Positions 43,000 to 54,511 of a stretch of 64,000 nt of DNA are shown in pieces. The translations under genes were made by a program, and so were the position numbers. The notes under the pieces are model-generated. The model was given only the letters and a program-made list of their open reading frames with translations. It did not search any database and was not told the DNA's origin. This stretch comes from Oscillospiraceae bacterium (lineage in GTDB: Bacteria > Bacillota > Clostridia > Oscillospirales > Oscillospiraceae): positions 104,711-168,710 of the forward strand of contig JAFWDQ010000006.1 of NCBI GenBank assembly GCA_017516065.1, given 5' to 3'. The first letter of the stretch is position 1. The number at the start of each line of letters is the position of its first letter.

Positions 43000-43419
43000 T
43001 CAGATGATGACAAAGTGCTCCGGAAGCGTGTAGACGTTGTACACCCCGAAGGCCTCCGGCACCACCACGCCGGTGATCTGCACGTGGGTATCCACGGCGG
43101 GGTAGTCCCGCTGCCGGTAGCCGACCACGGAGATGGTGATGCCGTGGCGCATCCCTTTTCCGTTATCCTCCATGATGCACGGGCCCGTGATCTCGTCGTA
43201 GATGCCGTCGATAAATACCACTTTGCCGTCCAGCTCCCCGGAGGACACCGCATCCATGAGCCGTCCCATGGCGGGATAGTCGCCGTAGACCACCTGAAAG
43301 GCCACGTCTCCGTAATTCACGGCAGTGAGGTCGAGGTCATCTGGCGGCGCGGAGGCGTTTCCGCCGCAGGCCGCCAGAAACAGCATCAGGCATATGACCG
43401 GACACAGCAGTATTTTCAT
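43000..43419 (-). CDS. Small lipoprotein
   Basis: A 139-residue product. Residues 1-17 form a signal ending in the lipobox LAAC (ICLMLFLAAC), so it should be lipid-anchored outside the membrane. The rest (about 25-139) is a small beta-rich domain with VDTHVQITGVVVPEAFGVYNVYTLP, somewhat like OB-fold tRNA_anti-like lipoproteins. The start at 43419 follows AGGAG and overlaps the DUF523 stop. A longer in-frame start inside DUF523 has no lipobox at its N-terminus. The function is unknown. Confidence 0.72.
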   Translation of the reverse strand: MKILLCPVICLMLFLAACGGNASAPPDDLDLTAVNYGDVAFQVVYGDYPAMGRLMDAVSSGELDGKVVFIDGIYDEITGPCIMEDNGKGMRHGITISVVGYRQRDYPAVDTHVQITGVVVPEAFGVYNVYTLPEHFVII

Positions 43420-43862
43420 GGGCGATCCTCTCCTTTCAGCAGGGCGTCGAGCTCCTCCTCTGTGTAGACCGGGATCCCGTTCTCCTTCAGAAGCGCCGCC
43501 GTGACGCCGTCGCCGGGGACAAGCGTGCCGGTAAAGGTGCCGTCGTAGATCGCGCCCCTTCCGCAGGATGGACTGCGGGCCTTCAGCACGGCGGCGGTAC
43601 AGCCGAAGCGCTCTGCCAGCCGCAGGGCCTCCGCCGCGCCCCGGGCATAGAATTCCGTGACGTCCTCGCCGTTTTTGTTGAAAACACGGCCGTTTCGGCA
43701 CTCGGCAGGTGGGCGGGGCGTTGGAAGTCCGCCATAGATCTCCGGGCAGAATGGGATCAGCGTGTGGCAGCGCATCAACTGTTCTGCGGCGGGATGCGTT
43801 TTGCTCTTGCCGTCAAAGCGGCAGGGACAGCCCAGCAGGCAGGCACTGATGAGCAGCGTCAT
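43416..43862 (-). CDS. DUF523 family protein
   Basis: A 148-residue cytoplasmic protein with the DUF523 pattern: LISACLLGCPCRFDGKSK at the start, FCPEIYGGLPTPRPPAE (about 37-54), and LKARSPSCGRGAIYDGTFTGTLVPGDGVTAALL (about 92-124). The conserved Cys suggest metal or Fe-S binding; the role is unknown. It overlaps both neighbours by 4 bases, so it is in one operon with a NUDIX protein and a lipoprotein. Confidence 0.88.
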   Translation of the reverse strand: MTLLISACLLGCPCRFDGKSKTHPAAEQLMRCHTLIPFCPEIYGGLPTPRPPAECRNGRVFNKNGEDVTEFYARGAAEALRLAERFGCTAAVLKARSPSCGRGAIYDGTFTGTLVPGDGVTAALLKENGIPVYTEEELDALLKGEDRP

Positions 43863-44332
43863 GGCCCCACGTCCTCCGTTCCGTTGAGGACGGCAGAACA
43901 CAGTTCGTTGCCCTCATAGACCAGCTTCAGGGAGAAGAATGGCGCGTCTTCCGCCAGCAGCCGCAGGAAGATCTTGTCGCCCTCCCAGATGGGCAGGGAG
44001 GTGACGGCGGACTTGTCCACCCAGGCCAGATCACCCTCGTCACAGTCTGTCAGCGCACCGGTCCAGTCGTCGGCGGTGAACAGGAACATATACTCCGTCT
44101 CCCAGGGGGGACAGAGGAAGGTCACCACGCCCCGGAAGCGGTAGGAGATCAGCGTCAGGCCGGTCTCCTCCCGGACCTCACGGAGCAGGCAGTCCTCCGG
44201 GCTCTCGCCGTCCTCGAACTTTCCGCCGATGCCGATCCACTTGTCCTGATTGACGTCGTTTTTCTTTTTTACCCGGTGCAGCATGAGATACTGCCCGTCC
44301 CGCTCCAGATAGCACAGGGTCGAGTTGCGCAT
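43859..44332 (-). CDS. NUDIX hydrolase (8-oxo-dGTP diphosphatase-like)
   Basis: A 157-residue MutT-type hydrolase. The Nudix box is GKFEDGESPEDCLLREVREETGL (about 37-59). YLMLHRVKKKNDVNQDKWIGIGGKFE before it is typical of YtkD/MutX-like proteins, which clear oxidised nucleotides. DEGDLAWVDKSAV follows. AGGCG precedes the ATG. It heads the three-gene NUDIX-DUF523-lipoprotein unit downstream of the purine operon terminator. The substrate is not proven. Confidence 0.88.
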   Translation of the reverse strand: MRNSTLCYLERDGQYLMLHRVKKKNDVNQDKWIGIGGKFEDGESPEDCLLREVREETGLTLISYRFRGVVTFLCPPWETEYMFLFTADDWTGALTDCDEGDLAWVDKSAVTSLPIWEGDKIFLRLLAEDAPFFSLKLVYEGNELCSAVLNGTEDVGP

Positions 44333-44375
44333 CCTATCGCCTCCAAAACGGATATTATTCCATAGTAATGTGTTT

Positions 44376-44416
44376 GAAAATACCGCACAGGGCAGGGCGC
44401 TCCGTGCGGTATTTTC
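44376..44416 (-). terminator. Terminator of the purine operon after guaB
   Basis: Perfect 13-base arms GAAAATACCGCAC / GTGCGGTATTTTC, with the T run in the minus direction, 12 bases after the guaB stop. Confidence 0.8.
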
Positions 44417-44428
44417 AGAGTCATAGCG

Positions 44429-45931
44429 TTACGCCTTGCTGTTGGTGGTGCGCAGCATCACGTCGTGATAGCCGCCCTCCACGATACTGGTGGCGGATAC
44501 CAGGGTGATACGGGCGTTGGACTGGAGCTCGGGGATCGTCAGGGCGCCGCAGTTGCACATGGTGGATTTGACCTTGTACAGGCTCGTCTGCACGTTGTCA
44601 TGAAGACTGCCGGCATAGACCACGTAGGAGTCCACGCCCTCCTCAAAGGACAGCTGGGTCTTGCCTCCCAGATCGTAGCGCTGCCAGTTCCGGGCGCGGT
44701 TGGAGCCCTCGCCCCAGTATTCCTTGACGTAGGTGCCGTTGATGTTCAGCTTGTTGGTGGGGCTCTCGTCGAACCGGGCAAAGTAGCGGCCCAGCATCAG
44801 GAAATCGGCGCCCATGGCCATAGCCAGGGTCATATGATAGTCATGGACGATGCCGCCGTCGGAGCAGATGGGGACATAGATGCCGGTCTCCTCGAAGTAG
44901 CGGTTGCGCTCCTCAGCCACCTCGATCAGCGCGGTAGCCTGACCTCGGCCGATGCCCTTCTGCTCACGGGTGATGCAGATGGAGCCGCCGCCGATGCCAA
45001 CCTTGACGAAGTCGGCACCGGCCTCGGCCAGGAACCGGAAGCCCTCCTTATCCACCACGTTGCCGGCGCCCACCTTGACGGTGTCGCCGTACTTCTCACG
45101 GATGAAGGCCAGGGTTTTTGCCTGCCAGCAGGAAAAGCCTTCGGAGGAATCGATACACAGCACGTCGACTCCGGCATTGATGAGGGCGGGCACGCGCTCC
45201 TCATAGTCGACGGTGTTGATGCCTGCACCCACGCGGTAGCGCTTCTGATCGTCCAGGATCTCAAGAGGGGAGTCCTTGTGCCGGTCATAGTCCTTGCGGA
45301 AGACGAAATACATCAGGTGTCCGTTGCGGTCTACGATGGGCAGAGCGTTGAGCTTGTGGTCCCAGATGATGTCGTTGGCCTCCTTCAGCGTTGTACCGGC
45401 AGGCGCTGTGACCAGCTTCTCCAGCGGCGTCATGAACTCCTGGACAGGCACGTCAGGAGACATGCGGCTGACACGGTAGTCACGGCTGGTGACCATGCCC
45501 AGCAGCAGGCCGTTGGGGGAGCCGTCGTCGGTGACTGCCATGGTGGAGTGACCGTTGCGCTCCCGGAGGGCCAGCACGTCGGCCAGCTTGTGATCCGGGC
45601 AGATATTGGAGTCACTGACCACGAAGCCGGCCTTGTAATTCTTCACCTTCGCCACCATGGCGGCCTCGTCGGCTACGCTCTGGGAGCCGTAAATAAAGGA
45701 GATGCCGCCCTCCCGTGCCAGTGCCACGGCCAGAGTGTCATTGGACACCGCCTGCATAATCGCGGATGTCAGGGGGATGTTCAGAGAGATGGCAGGCTCC
45801 TCGCCCCGGCGGAATTTCACCAGCGGCGTCTTCAAGCTGACGTTGACGGGAACGCAGTCCGGCCCCGTATAGCCCGGGACCAGCAGATACTCACTGAACG
45901 TATGAGAGGGTTCGGGATAGAAATAAGCCAT
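44429..45931 (-). CDS. guaB: IMP dehydrogenase, Tritrichomonas-like type
   Basis: Oxidises IMP to XMP with NAD+, the committed step to GMP. The 500 residues form a (beta/alpha)8 barrel with two CBS motifs inserted at about 100-220. The catalytic Cys is in [18 protein letters not shown] (about 312-329; usual bacterial form GPGSICTTR). The flap has NWQRYDLGG with the Arg-Tyr pair, and the C-terminus [15 protein letters not shown]. As I recall the T. foetus enzyme, these stretches are nearly identical to it. It lies 11 bases after purL and ends the operon. Confidence 0.95.
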   Translation of the reverse strand: MAYFYPEPSHTFSEYLLVPGYTGPDCVPVNVSLKTPLVKFRRGEEPAISLNIPLTSAIMQAVSNDTLAVALAREGGISFIYGSQSVADEAAMVAKVKNYKAGFVVSDSNICPDHKLADVLALRERNGHSTMAVTDDGSPNGLLLGMVTSRDYRVSRMSPDVPVQEFMTPLEKLVTAPAGTTLKEANDIIWDHKLNALPIVDRNGHLMYFVFRKDYDRHKDSPLEILDDQKRYRVGAGINTVDYEERVPALINAGVDVLCIDSSEGFSCWQAKTLAFIREKYGDTVKVGAGNVVDKEGFRFLAEAGADFVKVGIGGGSICITREQKGIGRGQATALIEVAEERNRYFEETGIYVPICSDGGIVHDYHMTLAMAMGADFLMLGRYFARFDESPTNKLNINGTYVKEYWGEGSNRARNWQRYDLGGKTQLSFEEGVDSYVVYAGSLHDNVQTSLYKVKSTMCNCGALTIPELQSNARITLVSATSIVEGGYHDVMLRTTNSKA

Positions 45932-45942
45932 AGTCAGCCTCC

Positions 45943-48900
45943 TTAACGGAAATATTTTACAGCGGAGCGGAAGAGCCCCATGTCATAGCGGCCGGGTACG
46001 TTGCGGTACAGCCCCGGTCCGATGCGCTCGGCGTGGCCCATCTTGCCGAAAACGCGGCCGTCGGGGGAGGTGATGCCCTCCACAGCCAGAACGGAGCCGT
46101 TGGGATTGCTGCGGATATCTGTGGTGGGCACGCCGTCCTCATCCACATACTGGGTGGCGATCTGGCCCTGTGCCGCCAGAGAGCGGATCAGGTCCTCCCG
46201 GGCCAGGAACCGGCCCTCGCCGTGGGAGATGGGGACGGTGAACACGTCGCCCACCTGCGCCTCCGCCAGCCAGGGGGAGAGGCGGGAGGCCACGCGGACC
46301 CGGACCATCCGGGACTGGTGGCGTCCGATGGTGTTCATCGCCAGCGTGGGACTGTCCTCCTCGGCGTCCATGATCCTGCCGCAGGGCACCAGACCCAGTT
46401 TGATGAGCGCCTGGAAACCGTTGCAGATACCCAGGATCAGCCCGCCGCGGTCATCCAGCAGTCGGGTGACCGCCTCCTTTACCGCGGCGTTGCGGAAGAA
46501 GGAGGTGATGAATTTTGCCGAGCCGTCCGGCTCATCGCCGCCGGAGAATCCGCCGGGCAGGAACAGGATCTGCGCCTGTTCGATTTTCCGGGCAAAGTCG
46601 TCCACAGACCGGGCCACGGCCTGGGCCGTGAGGTTGCGGATGATAAAGGTTTCCGCCTGTGCGCCGGATTCCTCAACAAGTTTGGCGGAATCATACTCGC
46701 AGTTGGTGCCGGGGAAGACGGGGATCAGGACCTTCGGTCTTGCGACCTTTACCGCCGGAGCGGCCTGAGGCTTTCCGACAAAGTCAAGGCAGGGCAGAGG
46801 CGCTGTCGGAGTGTCCAGACCCAGGGGGTAGACGCTCTCCAGCTTATCCTCATAAAGGGCCTGAAGTTCGTTCAGCTCCAAACGGTCCGGGCCAAAGCAC
46901 AGGGCCGGGGCGGCAGTGGTGACGCCGACGGGGATCCCCACGTCGTCGTCACCGGTCAGCTCCAGCAGGAAGGAGCCGCTGGCGCGAGAGAAGAGATCTG
47001 AGAGGGAAAGACCATCATCAAAGCGCAAGCCGATGCCGTTGCCCAGAGCCATCTTGAACACGCCCTCGGCGACGCCGCCGGATTGAAGCGTCCAGGCTGC
47101 CGCGGCTTTGCCGCTTGTGAGCAGATCGTGGACTGTACGGAAGACGGCCTTGAGAGAATCCGCCTGCGGCAGTCCGTTTTTATCATAGTCGGGCCGCAGC
47201 CAGACCACCCGGTGGTCCGGCGCCTTGAATTCCGGCGAGACGATGTCACCAACAGTTGCTGTCGTGACGGCAAAGGAGATCAGGGCAGGGGGCACGTGGA
47301 GCTGCTCAAAGGAACCGCTCATGGAGTCCTTGCCGCCGATAGCGGCCAGCTCCAGATCCCGCTGGGCCCGGAAGGCGCCCAGCAGGGCGGCCAGGGGCTT
47401 GCCCCAGCGCTGCTTGTCCCGGCCGAGCTTTTCAAAATATTCCTGGAAGGACAGATAGATCTCCCGGAAGGGCGCACCTGCGGCGATGAGCTTGGATACG
47501 GATTCCACCACGGCACAGTAGGAGCCGTGATAGGGGCTCTGCTCCGTGCGGTAGGGGTCGTAGCCCCAGCTCATGACGGAGCAGGTATCCGTGTTCCCGA
47601 TTTCCCGGGAAATCTTATGCACCATCGCCTGGATCGGTGTGAGCTGATGCCTGCCGCCGAAGGGCATGAGCACGGTACCGGCGCCGATGGAGGCGTCGAA
47701 CCGCTCCGAGAGGCCCTGACGGGAACAGCAGGACAAGCTCTGGACCAGACTGCGGATCCCTGTCGAAAAATCGGCGGGGACCGCGTCATTGCGGGGAGAC
47801 GGCGGGGCGACCTCTACGGAGATATGCTTTTCCGCTCCGTTGGAGTCCAGGAAGCTGCGCTCCAGATCCACGATGCGCACGCCGTTCCAGTACATGGTGA
47901 GCCTGGGTTCCTCCGTCACGTGAGCCACCACGGTAGCCTCCAGATTTTCCCCGGCGGCAAGAGCGAGGAACCGCTCGGTATCCTCCGCGGCCACCACCAC
48001 GGCCATACGCTCCTGGGATTCGCTGATGGCCAGCTCGGTACCGTCAAGGCCCTCATATTTCTTAGGCACGGCGTTGAGGTCGATGGACAGACCGTCCGCC
48101 AGCTCGCCGATGGCAACGGAGACGCCGCCTGCGCCGAAGTCGTTGCAGCGCTTGATGAGCCGGGAGGCCTCCGGATTTCGGAACAGCCTCTGGAGTTTGC
48201 GCTCCTCCGGAGCGTTGCCCTTCTGGACCTCCGCGCCGCAGTCGGCCAGTGAGTTGACGTCATGGGACTTGGAGGAGCCGGTGGCGCCGCCGCATCCGTC
48301 GCGGCCGGTGCGGCCGCCCAGCAGGATCACCACATCACCCGGCGCGGGACGTTCCCGGCGCACGTTGGCAGCCGGGGCCGCGCCGATGACGGCACCAACC
48401 TCCATGCGCTTGGCAACATAGCCCGGGTGGTAGAGTTCGTCCACGAGGCCCGTGCACAGGCCGATCTGATTGCCGTAGGAACTGTACCCCGCGGCGGCGG
48501 CGGTGACGATCTTCCGCTGGGGCAGCTTGCCCGGCAGCGTCTGATCCACCGGCGTCAGTGGATCGGATGCACCGGTCAGGCGCATGGCTGCGTAGACATA
48601 GGCCCGGCCGGAGAGGGGATCCCGGATGGCGCCGCCGATGCAGGTGGCCGCGCCGCCGAAGGGCTCGATCTCCGTCGGGTGATTGTGGGTCTCATTTTTG
48701 AACAGCAACAGCCAGGGCTCGGGTCCGGCCTCGGTCTCCACAGTGATCTTCACCGTGCAGGCGTTGATCTCCTCGGACTCGTCCAGACCGTCCAGCTTGC
48801 CCTGTTTTCTGAGGTATTTCGCCATAAGTGTGCCCAGATCCATGAGACAGACGGGCTTGGTGCGCCCCAACTCCCGCCGGACGGAAAGATAGTCCTCCCA

Positions 48901-49632
48901 GGCGGCGGCCAGTTCCTCGTCCTGAAAGACCACGTCGTCGATGATGGTCTGGAAAGTGGTGTGACGGCAGTGATCGGACCAGTAGGTGTCGATCATCTTC
49001 AACTCAGTGATGGTGGGCTCACGACCCGCGGAGCGGAAATACTCCCGACAGCAGCGCAGGTCGTCCGTGTCCATGGCAAGGCCGTACTGCGCCACATAGT
49101 CAGACAGCTGCTCCTCCGCCAGAGAGGTAAAGCCCTCCAGCGTCTCCACGGAAGAGGGGACGGTATACTCCATGTCGAGAGTTTCAGGCAGCTCCAGCGC
49201 GGCCTGACGGGCCTCTACCGGATTGATGACGTAGGCGCGGATCTGCTCAAATTCACTGTCTGACAGCGTTCCGTAGAACAGGTAAATCTTACAGGAGCGG
49301 ACCGTGGGCCGCTCGCCCCGTGAGATGAGCTGGATGCACTGGGCGGCGGAGTCCGCCCGCTGATCGAACTGGCCCGGCAGATACTCCACCGCCAGGACCC
49401 GGGCGTCCGCGGCGTCCAGCCGGTCGAAGGTCACATCCAGCTGCGGCTCGGAGAAGACCGTGGCGCGGCATGCTTTGAACAGCGCCGGGTCCAGGCCCTC
49501 CGCGTCATAACGGTTCAGGATCCGCAGCCCTGTCAGGCCCGTAAGACCCAGCAGCGTCTGCAGCTCATGCAGCAGGGCGTCGGCCTCATGGGCCAGTCCC
49601 GGCTTTTTTTCCACATAGACCCGATGGACCAT
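45943..49632 (-). CDS. purL: Phosphoribosylformylglycinamidine synthase, single-chain
   Basis: The 1229 residues unite the PurS-like, ATP-binding synthetase and glutaminase parts that many Bacillota keep as PurS/PurL/PurQ. N-terminal domain about 1-150; FGAM synthetase about 180-940 with [12 protein letters not shown] (about 208) and [17 protein letters not shown] (about 296). The class I glutaminase at about 985-1229 has [30 protein letters not shown] (Cys nucleophile) and SHGEGRF for the His. Converts FGAR to FGAM with glutamine and ATP. It begins one base after purD ends; GAAAGGAG lies upstream. Confidence 0.94.
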   Translation of the reverse strand: MVHRVYVEKKPGLAHEADALLHELQTLLGLTGLTGLRILNRYDAEGLDPALFKACRATVFSEPQLDVTFDRLDAADARVLAVEYLPGQFDQRADSAAQCIQLISRGERPTVRSCKIYLFYGTLSDSEFEQIRAYVINPVEARQAALELPETLDMEYTVPSSVETLEGFTSLAEEQLSDYVAQYGLAMDTDDLRCCREYFRSAGREPTITELKMIDTYWSDHCRHTTFQTIIDDVVFQDEELAAAWEDYLSVRRELGRTKPVCLMDLGTLMAKYLRKQGKLDGLDESEEINACTVKITVETEAGPEPWLLLFKNETHNHPTEIEPFGGAATCIGGAIRDPLSGRAYVYAAMRLTGASDPLTPVDQTLPGKLPQRKIVTAAAAGYSSYGNQIGLCTGLVDELYHPGYVAKRMEVGAVIGAAPAANVRRERPAPGDVVILLGGRTGRDGCGGATGSSKSHDVNSLADCGAEVQKGNAPEERKLQRLFRNPEASRLIKRCNDFGAGGVSVAIGELADGLSIDLNAVPKKYEGLDGTELAISESQERMAVVVAAEDTERFLALAAGENLEATVVAHVTEEPRLTMYWNGVRIVDLERSFLDSNGAEKHISVEVAPPSPRNDAVPADFSTGIRSLVQSLSCCSRQGLSERFDASIGAGTVLMPFGGRHQLTPIQAMVHKISREIGNTDTCSVMSWGYDPYRTEQSPYHGSYCAVVESVSKLIAAGAPFREIYLSFQEYFEKLGRDKQRWGKPLAALLGAFRAQRDLELAAIGGKDSMSGSFEQLHVPPALISFAVTTATVGDIVSPEFKAPDHRVVWLRPDYDKNGLPQADSLKAVFRTVHDLLTSGKAAAAWTLQSGGVAEGVFKMALGNGIGLRFDDGLSLSDLFSRASGSFLLELTGDDDVGIPVGVTTAAPALCFGPDRLELNELQALYEDKLESVYPLGLDTPTAPLPCLDFVGKPQAAPAVKVARPKVLIPVFPGTNCEYDSAKLVEESGAQAETFIIRNLTAQAVARSVDDFARKIEQAQILFLPGGFSGGDEPDGSAKFITSFFRNAAVKEAVTRLLDDRGGLILGICNGFQALIKLGLVPCGRIMDAEEDSPTLAMNTIGRHQSRMVRVRVASRLSPWLAEAQVGDVFTVPISHGEGRFLAREDLIRSLAAQGQIATQYVDEDGVPTTDIRSNPNGSVLAVEGITSPDGRVFGKMGHAERIGPGLYRNVPGRYDMGLFRSAVKYFR

Positions 49633-49633
49633 A

Positions 49634-50914
<1,281 letters not shown>

Positions 50915-50926
50915 AACCCGCTCCTC

Positions 50927-52111
50927 TTAATGGTGGAACAGGCGCATGCCGGTGAAGGCCATGACCATGCCGAAGCGGTCACAGGCCTCGATGACCGCGT
51001 CATCCCGGATTGAGCCGCCGGGCTCCGCCACGTAGCTGACGCCGCTGCGGCGGGCGCGTTCGATATTGTCGGAGAAGGGGAAGAAGGCGTCGCTGCCCAG
51101 AGCCACACCGGACAGGGAGGCCAGATAGGCCCGCTGCTCGGCGCGGGGAAATGCCTCCGGCTTGGTGGTGAAGTACTTCTGCCAGTTGCCATCGGCCAGC
51201 ACGTCCTCATCGTCCTCGGAGAGATACACGTCCGTGACGTTGTCCCGGTCGGCACGGCCCAGAGTGGACAGGAAGGGCAGCTCCAAACATCTCGGATGCT
51301 GGCGCAGGAACCAGTTGTCCGCCTTGCTGCCGGCCAGACGGGTACAGTGGATGCGGGACTGCTGTCCGGCGCCCACGCCGATGGCCTGTCCGTCCACGGC
51401 GTAGCAGACGGAATTGGACTGGGTGTACTTGAGGGTGATCAGAGCGATGATCAGGTCCCGCACGGCGCTGTCAGGGAAGTCTTTGTTCTTGGTAACGACG
51501 TTTTTCAGCAGCTCCGCGTCGATCTTGAAGTTGTTGCGGCCCTGCTCGAAGGTGATGCCGTAGACCTGCTTGTGCTCGGCGGGATCCGGCACGAAGTTCG
51601 GGTCGATCTGCACGATGTTGTAAGCGCCCTTCTTTTTCTGCTTGAGCAGCTCCAGAGCCTCCGGAGTATAGCCGGGGGCGATGATGCCGTCGGAGACCTC
51701 CCGCTTGATGAGCCGTGCGGTGGTCTCGTCGCAGACGTCGGAAAGAGCGATCCAGTCGCCGAAGGAGCACATGCGGTCAGTGCCCCGGGCCCGTGCATAG
51801 GCGCAGGCCAGGGGAGAGTCGTCCAGACCGGGGATATCGTCCACGAAGCAGGCCTTTTTGAGGGGCTCCGGCAGGATAGTGCCCACGGCGGCAGAGGTGG
51901 GGCTGACGTGCTTAAAGGAGGTGGCGGCGGGCATACCCAGGGCGTCCTTGAGCTCCTTGACCAGCTGCCAGCTGTTGAAGGCGTCCAGGAAATTGATGTA
52001 GCCGGGGCGGCCGCAGAGGATCTCCAGAGGGAGATCGGAGCCGTCGTGCATATAGATCCTGGCGGGCTTCTGGTTGGGATTACAGCCGTATTTTAGTTCA
52101 AATTCCTTCAT
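50927..52111 (-). CDS. Stand-alone AICAR formyltransferase (PurH C-terminal-domain type)
   Basis: A 394-residue protein that matches only the transformylase half of bifunctional PurH; the N-terminal cyclohydrolase domain is absent. Family parts are KYGCNPNQKPA, TSFKHVSPTSAAVG (Lys and His of the active site, about 65-78), YARARGTDRMCSFGDW, KYTQSNSVCYAVDGQAIGVGAGQQSRIHCTRLAGSKAD and SDAFFPFSDNIERA. It transfers a formyl group from 10-formyl-THF to AICAR. Stand-alone forms are called PurV in comparative work. The cyclohydrolase step is taken by the neighbouring PurO. Its start is 20 bases after the PurO stop. Confidence 0.93.
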   Translation of the reverse strand: MKEFELKYGCNPNQKPARIYMHDGSDLPLEILCGRPGYINFLDAFNSWQLVKELKDALGMPAATSFKHVSPTSAAVGTILPEPLKKACFVDDIPGLDDSPLACAYARARGTDRMCSFGDWIALSDVCDETTARLIKREVSDGIIAPGYTPEALELLKQKKKGAYNIVQIDPNFVPDPAEHKQVYGITFEQGRNNFKIDAELLKNVVTKNKDFPDSAVRDLIIALITLKYTQSNSVCYAVDGQAIGVGAGQQSRIHCTRLAGSKADNWFLRQHPRCLELPFLSTLGRADRDNVTDVYLSEDDEDVLADGNWQKYFTTKPEAFPRAEQRAYLASLSGVALGSDAFFPFSDNIERARRSGVSYVAEPGGSIRDDAVIEACDRFGMVMAFTGMRLFHH

Positions 52112-52131
52112 GATACAGTTCCTCCTCTTGA

Positions 52132-52854
52132 TTATTGATTCTTATTCAGCAGACGATCCTCTACGCCGCCGGTCTTCAGGTCCGTGTAGCAGACATAGAG
52201 GGAGATCTTATTGGCCTCGTTGAGATTCGACCAGAGCAGGTCGGTAAAGGCATCGATATCGTCGGGCACGGCGATGCGCTCCGGCTCACCCTGGAAGGTG
52301 GGGATGGGGTTGCCGTCGCAGACGTAGGTGTGCAGGAAGTGTCCCACACCGGGGAGCGCGGCGTAGTCGAAGGTAAAGCGATTGCAGGCGGAGCCCTCGG
52401 CGTCGGCGCTCTTGAGGATGCTCATCTGATAGGAGAAGTCCCCGTTGCCCAGGGTCAGCATGGCGCTGATACGGGGCGTGTAATTGGGGGGATCCGGCTC
52501 GAAGCAGCGTGAGGCAAGCGCGGCGGAGAAGGTGAGCCCGTCGGCCAGACCGTCGTAGATCGTGTCCGTCTGATCGCCGTTTGTAACGATCAGCTGATTC
52601 TCATATCGCCGCAGGGCATTGTAAATGACCAGGGAGGGGTCCTTCAGCTTGGAGGGATCAAAGGCCTCTGTATAGACCTCGCCGTTGTCCCGGCGGACAA
52701 AGATACGGTTGCGGCTGTTCTCACTGCGGCCCATGATGAAGTAGGCCACCACGGCCTTGCCGCCGTCGGCGCTGCGGCCCACCACGATGCCGCGGCCGGG
52801 GTATACGTTATCGGCCAGAAGAGCGCCGATGTCATTGCACTTATAGATGTCCAT
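52132..52854 (-). CDS. purO: PurO-type IMP cyclohydrolase
   Basis: A 240-residue member of the IMP_cyclohyd family first described in archaea (Ntn-hydrolase-like fold). Motifs: YPGRGIVVGRSADGGKAVVAYFIMGRSENSRNRIF (about 18-52), YNALRRYENQLIVTNGDQTDTIYDGL (about 79-104), EPDPPNYTPRISAML and FTFDYAALPGVGHFLHTY. It closes FAICAR to IMP, the last de novo step. The ATG at 52854 overlaps purN by 14 bases. This replaces the N-terminal domain of PurH. Confidence 0.92.
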   Translation of the reverse strand: MDIYKCNDIGALLADNVYPGRGIVVGRSADGGKAVVAYFIMGRSENSRNRIFVRRDNGEVYTEAFDPSKLKDPSLVIYNALRRYENQLIVTNGDQTDTIYDGLADGLTFSAALASRCFEPDPPNYTPRISAMLTLGNGDFSYQMSILKSADAEGSACNRFTFDYAALPGVGHFLHTYVCDGNPIPTFQGEPERIAVPDDIDAFTDLLWSNLNEANKISLYVCYTDLKTGGVEDRLLNKNQ

Positions 52855-53473
52855 AGTCTTCTCCTTTACAGATGATTTCGTTTGCCACCAGCTCCGCAGC
52901 GGCGGGAAGCAGCTGCCACTCCGCCTCCTCCATGACCCGGCGCTGGAGCGTCTCCGGCGTATCGTCGGGCAGTACGGAGACGGCCTTCTGCAGGATGATC
53001 TCACCGCCGTCCGTGATCTCGTTGACAAAGTGCACGGTGGCGCCGGTGAGCTTGACCCCCCGTTCCAACGCCGCCTCGTGGACCCGCAGACCGTAGAAGC
53101 CGTCGCCGCAGAAGGCGGGGATCAGGGATGGGTGCACATTCAGGATGCGCCGGGGCCAGCGGGAGGTGAAGTCCTCGCTGAGGATGGAGAGGTAGCCGGC
53201 CAGAATGATCATGTCGATCTCATATTCCGCCAGCAGACGGTCCAGCTCCTGCTCCACCGCCTCCCGGGAGCCCAGCGCCTTTTTGGAGGCCACGGCCGTG
53301 GCCACGCCCCGTTCTTCGGCGCGGGTCAGGGCATAGGCCCCGGCCTTGCTGGAGATCACCAGGACGATCTCGCCGCTCTTGAGGCGTCCGTCCGCCTGAG
53401 CGTCCAGCAGCGCCTGGAGATTCGTGCCGCCGCCGGAGACGAAGACGGCGATCCGGGCCTTTCGGTTCAGCAT
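52841..53473 (-). CDS. purN: Phosphoribosylglycinamide formyltransferase
   Basis: Transfers a formyl group from 10-formyl-THF to GAR. The 210 residues are full length. FVSGGGTNLQALLDA binds the substrate phosphate. The catalytic Asn and His lie in ILNVHPSLIPAF (about 108-119) and the Asp in NEITDGGEIIL (about 151-161). Between them CGDGFYGLRVHEAALERG has slightly more residues than the usual GxHA loop, a clostridial form. It overlaps purM by 7 bases and purO by 14. Confidence 0.95.
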   Translation of the reverse strand: MLNRKARIAVFVSGGGTNLQALLDAQADGRLKSGEIVLVISSKAGAYALTRAEERGVATAVASKKALGSREAVEQELDRLLAEYEIDMIILAGYLSILSEDFTSRWPRRILNVHPSLIPAFCGDGFYGLRVHEAALERGVKLTGATVHFVNEITDGGEIILQKAVSVLPDDTPETLQRRVMEEAEWQLLPAAAELVANEIICKGEDYGHL

Positions 53474-54504
53474 AGGATCACGCCCTCCTCCGCGGCCACA
53501 ATCTCACCCATGGGGTAGGCGTCCACGCCATTCTCCCTGAGCAGTGCCACGGCACGGTCGGCGTCGGCGTCATTTACCACCACGCTCATACCGACGCCCA
53601 TATTGAACGTATTGAACATATCCCGCTCCGGGATGTTGCCGGTCCTGGCGATGAGGTCGAAGATCGGCAGCGTCCGGATATTCTTTTTCTCGATCCGGGC
53701 ACCCAGCCCCTTGGGGATGCTCCGGGGGATATTTTCATAGAAGCCGCCGCCGGTGATATGGGACACCGCCTTGACAGTGACGGCGTCGAACAGGGCCAGC
53801 ATGGGTTTCACATAGATCCGGGTGGGGGTCAGCAGGGTTTCGCCCAGAGACGCGCCGTTCAGGTCATCCACGGGAGCGGACAGATCGCAGTGTTCCACGT
53901 CGAAGATACGGCGGACCAGGGAGAAGCCGTTGGAGTGTACGCCGCTGGAGGGCAGCGCCAGCACCACGTCGCCGGCTTTAACGGTACTGTTGTCCAGCAC
54001 GCGGCTCCGGTCCACGGCGCCTACAGTAAAGCCCGCCAGATCATACTCGTCCTCCGGATAGAAGCCGGGCATCTCCGCCGTCTCGCCGCCGATGAGGGCG
54101 GCGCCGGACTGGACACAGCCCTCCGCCACACCGGAGACGATGGAGGCGATTCGCTCGGGGATATTCTTTCCGCAGGCGATATAGTCCAGGAAGAACAGGG
54201 GCCTGGCGCCGCAGCAGATCACGTCGTTGACGCACATGGCCACGCAGTCGATGCCCACGGTGTCATGCCTGTCCATCCGGAAGGCCAGCTTCAGCTTGGT
54301 GCCCACGCCGTCGGTGCCGGAGACAAGAATGGGATGCGGCATGTCGGAGACGTCCAGGGCAAAGAGCCCGCCGAAGCCGCCGATATCCGAAACGCTGCCT
54401 GCCGTCATAGTCCGGGCGATGTGCTGTTTCATCAGTTCCACGGCACGGTAACCGGCGGTGATATCCACGCCGGCGGCAGCATAACTGTCAGATCGGGATT
54501 GCAT
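53467..54504 (-). CDS. purM: Phosphoribosylformylglycinamidine cyclo-ligase (AIR synthetase)
   Basis: Closes FGAM to AIR with ATP. The 345 residues fit the family. Motifs: SYAAAGVDITAGYRAVELM (N-terminal), LVSGTDGVGTKLKLAFRM (about 61-78), FFLDYIACGKN, GGETAEMPGFY (about 134-144) and SHITGGGFYENIPR (about 243-256). The ATG at 54504 follows AAAGGAG. Seven bases separate it from purF. Confidence 0.96.
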   Translation of the reverse strand: MQSRSDSYAAAGVDITAGYRAVELMKQHIARTMTAGSVSDIGGFGGLFALDVSDMPHPILVSGTDGVGTKLKLAFRMDRHDTVGIDCVAMCVNDVICCGARPLFFLDYIACGKNIPERIASIVSGVAEGCVQSGAALIGGETAEMPGFYPEDEYDLAGFTVGAVDRSRVLDNSTVKAGDVVLALPSSGVHSNGFSLVRRIFDVEHCDLSAPVDDLNGASLGETLLTPTRIYVKPMLALFDAVTVKAVSHITGGGFYENIPRSIPKGLGARIEKKNIRTLPIFDLIARTGNIPERDMFNTFNMGVGMSVVVNDADADRAVALLRENGVDAYPMGEIVAAEEGVILC

Positions 54505-54511
54505 GGGTCGG

